Under the pieces are notes generated by a model. That model did no database searches. It worked only from the letters and a program-made list of their open reading frames with translations, and was not told the DNA's origin. From contig JBBIQS010000034.1 of the NCBI GenBank assembly GCA_037442205.1, positions 1-64,000 of the forward strand: DNA of 64,000 nt. The letters are read 5' to 3'. Positions 61,338-64,000 of the stretch are shown here, one piece after another. Position 1 is the stretch's first letter; each line of letters opens with the position of its first letter. The DNA is from JBBIQS01 sp037442205 (GTDB taxonomy: Bacteria; Myxococcota; Myxococcia; Myxococcales; UBA5297). A program made the position numbers and the translations under genes.

Positions 61338-61535
61338 TTGAACCGCAGTTCCCGCCGGTCATATCGCGTCGAGGAGTGGCTGGCATCCGGTTTCCGGTTC
61401 AAGATGCCGTACTTCCTCGACGAGGATCTGCGGCTCAAAAGGACTTGGCGTCCATCTGCGACTCCCAAGCCGACCAGGGGAGGTCCAATTGGAGATAGAC
61501 ACCAACGCAATCGACGCTTGGCTCAGGCAGCTTGA
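61338..61535 (+). other. Short open frame, possible gene remnant
   Basis: A TTG-started frame of 65 codons between the transporter and HEAT-repeat genes. The middle, EEWLASGFRFKMPYFLDEDLRLKRTW, has normal protein-like composition, but the end becomes basic and Pro-rich and overlaps the HEAT gene by 47 nt. It could be the broken end of a lost gene. Confidence is low. Confidence 0.2.
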
Positions 61536-62109
61536 TTCGCCTGCATTGGCGGGACGCGGCCAAGCGACCTGCGAACTCGCTGAAATGGGGCCGCCGATCG
61601 TCCCCTATCTCGCGGACTTCATGCGCCGTGCCCGCTTGGACAGACGAGTGAGCGCAAATGTGCGCCGCGGCGTGGTCATCGCGCTCGGCCGCATGGGGGT
61701 AGGCGCCGAAGATGCAATTCCCGAATTGATCGAGGCTCTGCGGGACGATGTCGACGCAGTTTGCGCGGAGGCGGCAGTGGCGCTTGGCGGCATGGGAGAG
61801 ACTGCGCATGTCGCAGTGCCTGCCCTCGCAAGAGCGTTGCGGTCTTCGCGGGGAGTGGATGCGTCGATCTCATCCGCCATCGCGCTTGCGGACGTTCGGA
61901 CTGCTGACGCCCTCCAGGCGCTTGTCGATGTCTTGGGAGATGCGACCGCCGGAAAGATGGCACGCTCTGACGCCGCGGTAGCGGTCGGAAGGATGGGAGC
62001 TCGGGCCCGATCGGCGAGAACCGTGCTGATCTCCGCCGCGAAGTCCGCGGACGGCGTCTTCAAGAAGCGGCTCGACGAAGCTCTTCGACAACTCGGCGAC
62101 GCCGAGTAG
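61489..62109 (+). CDS. HEAT-repeat protein
   Basis: A 206-aa all-helical protein made of about five HEAT/PBS-lyase-like repeats of some 35 residues, each with a pattern such as A-A-V-A-L-G-x-M-G (VVIALGRMGVGAEDAIPELI, AAVALGGMGETAHVAVPALA, AAVAVGRMGARARSARTVLI). Such proteins usually act as scaffolds. Start TTG at 61489 with AGGGGAGG 6 nt upstream. It has more AT-ending codons than its neighbours (for example AAT, GTT, ATT), which hints at acquisition. No partner can be named. Confidence 0.82.
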   Translation: MEIDTNAIDAWLRQLDSPALAGRGQATCELAEMGPPIVPYLADFMRRARLDRRVSANVRRGVVIALGRMGVGAEDAIPELIEALRDDVDAVCAEAAVALGGMGETAHVAVPALARALRSSRGVDASISSAIALADVRTADALQALVDVLGDATAGKMARSDAAVAVGRMGARARSARTVLISAAKSADGVFKKRLDEALRQLGDAE

Positions 62110-62304
62110 CGCGGCGCGAGAGATACGCTCGCGACAGACCCCGGCCCAAGGTGTAGAGCGCCGGGGGCGACGGATGCGCCAATGCCCGCCAATGCTGGCT
62201 TCGATCGAGAACGGCCATCCGCCTGAACCAGTTTCAAGCGCCCTCGGTGATCGGGCGCGGCGCCGTTCGCCTCCATTACCCAGCGCCGATGAGGCCGCGC
62301 GGAA

Positions 62305-63267
62305 TCAGGCTCTCCGCTCGTCGATGGCCAGCACGATCTTTCCGCGGCCGTGGTGGGAATCGATGCGGCGGTGTGCCTCGGCCAATTGGGCGAGCGGCAG
62401 CACGCGATCCACCACGACCTTCACCTGCCGGCGCTCGAAGAGCGGCCGCATCTCCTCCAGGCGCGCGCGTTCGCGGGTCAAGAAGACGCCGTGGAGGGTG
62501 AGGTTGCGCACGCTGAGGGACGAGAGGTCGCCCTCGGGAGGCAGGACGCAGGCGATGCGGCCGAAGGGCCTGATCGCAGGAAGGGAGCGGCCCACCCGCC
62601 CGTCGCCCTCGATGTCGAACGCGGCATCGACGCCGCGGCCGAAGGTTTCGGCCAGCGCGACCTTGACCACGTCCTGGCTCCGGTAGTCGATGGCCACGTC
62701 GGCCCCCAGCTCGCGCAGGAACGAGAGGTTCCCGGAGCTGGCGGTGGCCAGGACGCGGGTTCCGGCGGCCTTGGCGAACTGCAAGGCGAAGGAGCCGACT
62801 CCGCCGGCGGCGCCGTGGATGAGGATGGTCTCGCCGGGCTTGGGCGCCAGGCGCCGCACAAGGGCCTCCCAAGCCGTCCCGCCCGCGAGCGGAATCGCCG
62901 CCGCCTCGATGAAGGACAAGTTGGCGGGCTTCTTGGCCACGATCGCGGCGGGAACTGCGTTGAGCGTGGCGTAGGTGCCGTGAGGATTCCCGACGATCTG
63001 GGGCGTGTAGAAGACCTCGTCGCCTGGCTGGAATTCGGAAACGCCGACGCCTATCTGCTCGACGATTCCCGCCGCGTCATAGCCGAGCACGACCGGCGGC
63101 GTGAGGCCGGCCCACTGCCCGGCGGCCCGGAGCTTGGCATCCACCGGATTGACCGCCGCGGCGACCACGCGGACCAGGACCTCGCCCGGCTGCGGCTTCG
63201 GGTCGGGCAGGTCTCGAAGCGAAAGATTCTCGGGACCTCCGAACTGCGTCAGCACCATCGCGCGCAT
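62305..63267 (-). CDS. NADPH:quinone reductase-like medium-chain oxidoreductase
   Basis: A 320-aa zinc-independent MDR-family oxidoreductase, which reduces quinones or enones with NADPH. N-terminal MRAMVLTQFGGPENL, the catalytic domain with VLGYDAAGIVEQIG, and the cofactor motif HGAAGGVGSFALQFAKAAG (about 150). No Cys or His set for a catalytic zinc. ATG at 63267 is chosen because GGAGGGGG lies 6 nt before it; a longer frame upstream is basic and not protein-like. The gene stands alone. Confidence 0.9.
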   Translation of the reverse strand: MRAMVLTQFGGPENLSLRDLPDPKPQPGEVLVRVVAAAVNPVDAKLRAAGQWAGLTPPVVLGYDAAGIVEQIGVGVSEFQPGDEVFYTPQIVGNPHGTYATLNAVPAAIVAKKPANLSFIEAAAIPLAGGTAWEALVRRLAPKPGETILIHGAAGGVGSFALQFAKAAGTRVLATASSGNLSFLRELGADVAIDYRSQDVVKVALAETFGRGVDAAFDIEGDGRVGRSLPAIRPFGRIACVLPPEGDLSSLSVRNLTLHGVFLTRERARLEEMRPLFERRQVKVVVDRVLPLAQLAEAHRRIDSHHGRGKIVLAIDERRA

Positions 63268-63488
63268 GCCGTCCCCCTCCCTTCCCCTCCGCCTTCGCGC
63301 TCGGTTGCCATAGATCGACCCACGGCCTTGCGAACGGTCGCCCAGCGCCCCACCCCGGAGCCTTGAGCTCCCTTCAAAGCTGAATTCGAAGGCAGACGGA
63401 GACAGGGAGAGGATTGACTCGAGCAGGCAGCGATGCACACCGCCCCTCGGAGCTGCGTAGTACGAGCACCGGCAGAAGATGCGCCCTT

Positions 63489-64000
63489 CTACTGCGGCCT
63501 CACGGGCCACTGGCGGGGACGCCCTCTGCAGTTGCGCGCCCCAGGTGCAGAGTGCCGACGAAGTTGACGTCTGGTTGGGCGAACAGCGCCCCCTGCTGAC
63601 GCAACCAGCCGAACTCCGAAGCGGGTTCGGCCAAGCTCCATCGAATTGGGTACCGGGCCTGCAGACCTCGGAGGCTCCGAAGAACCGCCGGACGCAGCCT
63701 GCTTCAATGCCTCAGCCTGGCGAAGTTCGGCCGTCGGCTGTGTCAGTGGTGAAGCAGGCGCAGGAGCGGCGATGCGCTCAGCCTCGGGCCTGGCTCTCGG
63801 CTTGGCGGAGCGAGGACGGGACGGCACCACCAGCTTGCGCAGCGGGCTGGCGGACGAGGTGTTCATGCGCACCACCTTGACCGCGCGAGCGATGGCCGCC
63901 GCCAAGTCGAGGTTCGCCAACAGGAGCTGCTCGCGCTTCTCCTCGAGCGCCTGGCGAGCGGAGGCGAGGTTCTCATCCGGAAGTCCCTGAAGCGTGGAGA
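63489..64000 (-). CDS. Protein of unknown function, start beyond the right edge
   Basis: A frame open from the right edge to a stop at 63489, over 170 codons. Its first part in the window reads like a helical coiled-coil, LPDENLASARQALEEKREQL and LANLDLAAAIARAVKVVRMN. After about 100 residues it turns Pro/Ala-rich and then Arg-rich, which could be a disordered tail or a non-coding run-through. Family cannot be named. Because the start is missing, both size and role are open. Confidence 0.45.
   Translation of the reverse strand, partial: STLQGLPDENLASARQALEEKREQLLLANLDLAAAIARAVKVVRMNTSSASPLRKLVVPSRPRSAKPRARPEAERIAAPAPASPLTQPTAELRQAEALKQAASGGSSEPPRSAGPVPNSMELGRTRFGVRLVASAGGAVRPTRRQLRRHSAPGARNCRGRPRQWPVRPQ

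Overview
The window is a GC-rich stretch (roughly two-thirds G+C by eye) of a bacterial chromosome with dense genes on both strands. It looks like a member of the Myxococcota or a related former deltaproteobacterial lineage. The reasons are the Hanks-type kinase with PEGA domain, the ECF sigma/caspase-like cluster, the DUF3857-transglutaminase-TPR giant, many short lipoproteins, a TonB-domain/receptor fusion, RtcB-archease and a RIO1 kinase. This placement is inference from gene content. No rRNA, tRNA, CRISPR array, insertion sequence or prophage was found.

Layout. 1-4.8 kb, minus strand: RIO1 kinase (cut by the left edge), CorA-like channel, Bax-inhibitor-1 protein, M3 peptidase. 5.2-9.6 kb: glutamate synthase large subunit without its small subunit. 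9.7-15.1 kb: a surface/secretion module with an orphan DUF4384 protein, a lipoprotein, then an overlapping ECF sigma - zinc anti-sigma/DUF4384 - caspase/EF-hand/beta-barrel set followed by a lipoprotein. 15.4-28.1 kb: housekeeping and metabolic genes (aldehyde dehydrogenase, reductase, transglutaminase-TPR protein, Rrf2-cysK, mnmA, CDF transporter). 28.5-35.6 kb: Ser/Thr kinase, lipoprotein hydrolase, DUF2156 protein, a frameshifted LolA/DUF1571-like gene, epimerase and acyltransferase. 35.7-37.8 kb: a KimA-like permease preceded by a clear c-di-AMP (ydaO-type) riboswitch. 38-44.5 kb: TipAS-type MerR regulator, DsbA-like lipoprotein, polyprenol/phytol kinase-like protein, YgjV/GNAT-like protein, and a tandem duplication holding two paralogous lipoproteins. 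44.5-50.2 kb: three-gene transhydrogenase (pntAA-pntAB-pntB) directly behind a receptor with its own TonB-like domain. 50.3-54.7 kb: rtcB-archease, then an overlapping MmgE/PrpD-ComA-like pair. 54.7-61.3 kb: stress and envelope genes (hydrolase, phosphoribosyltransferase, DoxX, Hsp20, OMP, DUF1345-like protein, bile-acid/sodium symporter family). 61.3-64 kb: HEAT-repeat protein, quinone oxidoreductase, and a gene cut by the right edge.

The strongest signals for follow-up are four. The riboswitch lies against the Shine-Dalgarno of the permease. In the ECF sigma/anti-sigma/caspase module the anti-sigma carries the DUF4384 domain outside the membrane, and an ECF-type promoter precedes it. The MmgE/PrpD and ComA-like genes overlap by 52 bp. 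The tandem duplication has a junction carrying the ends of both flanking genes.
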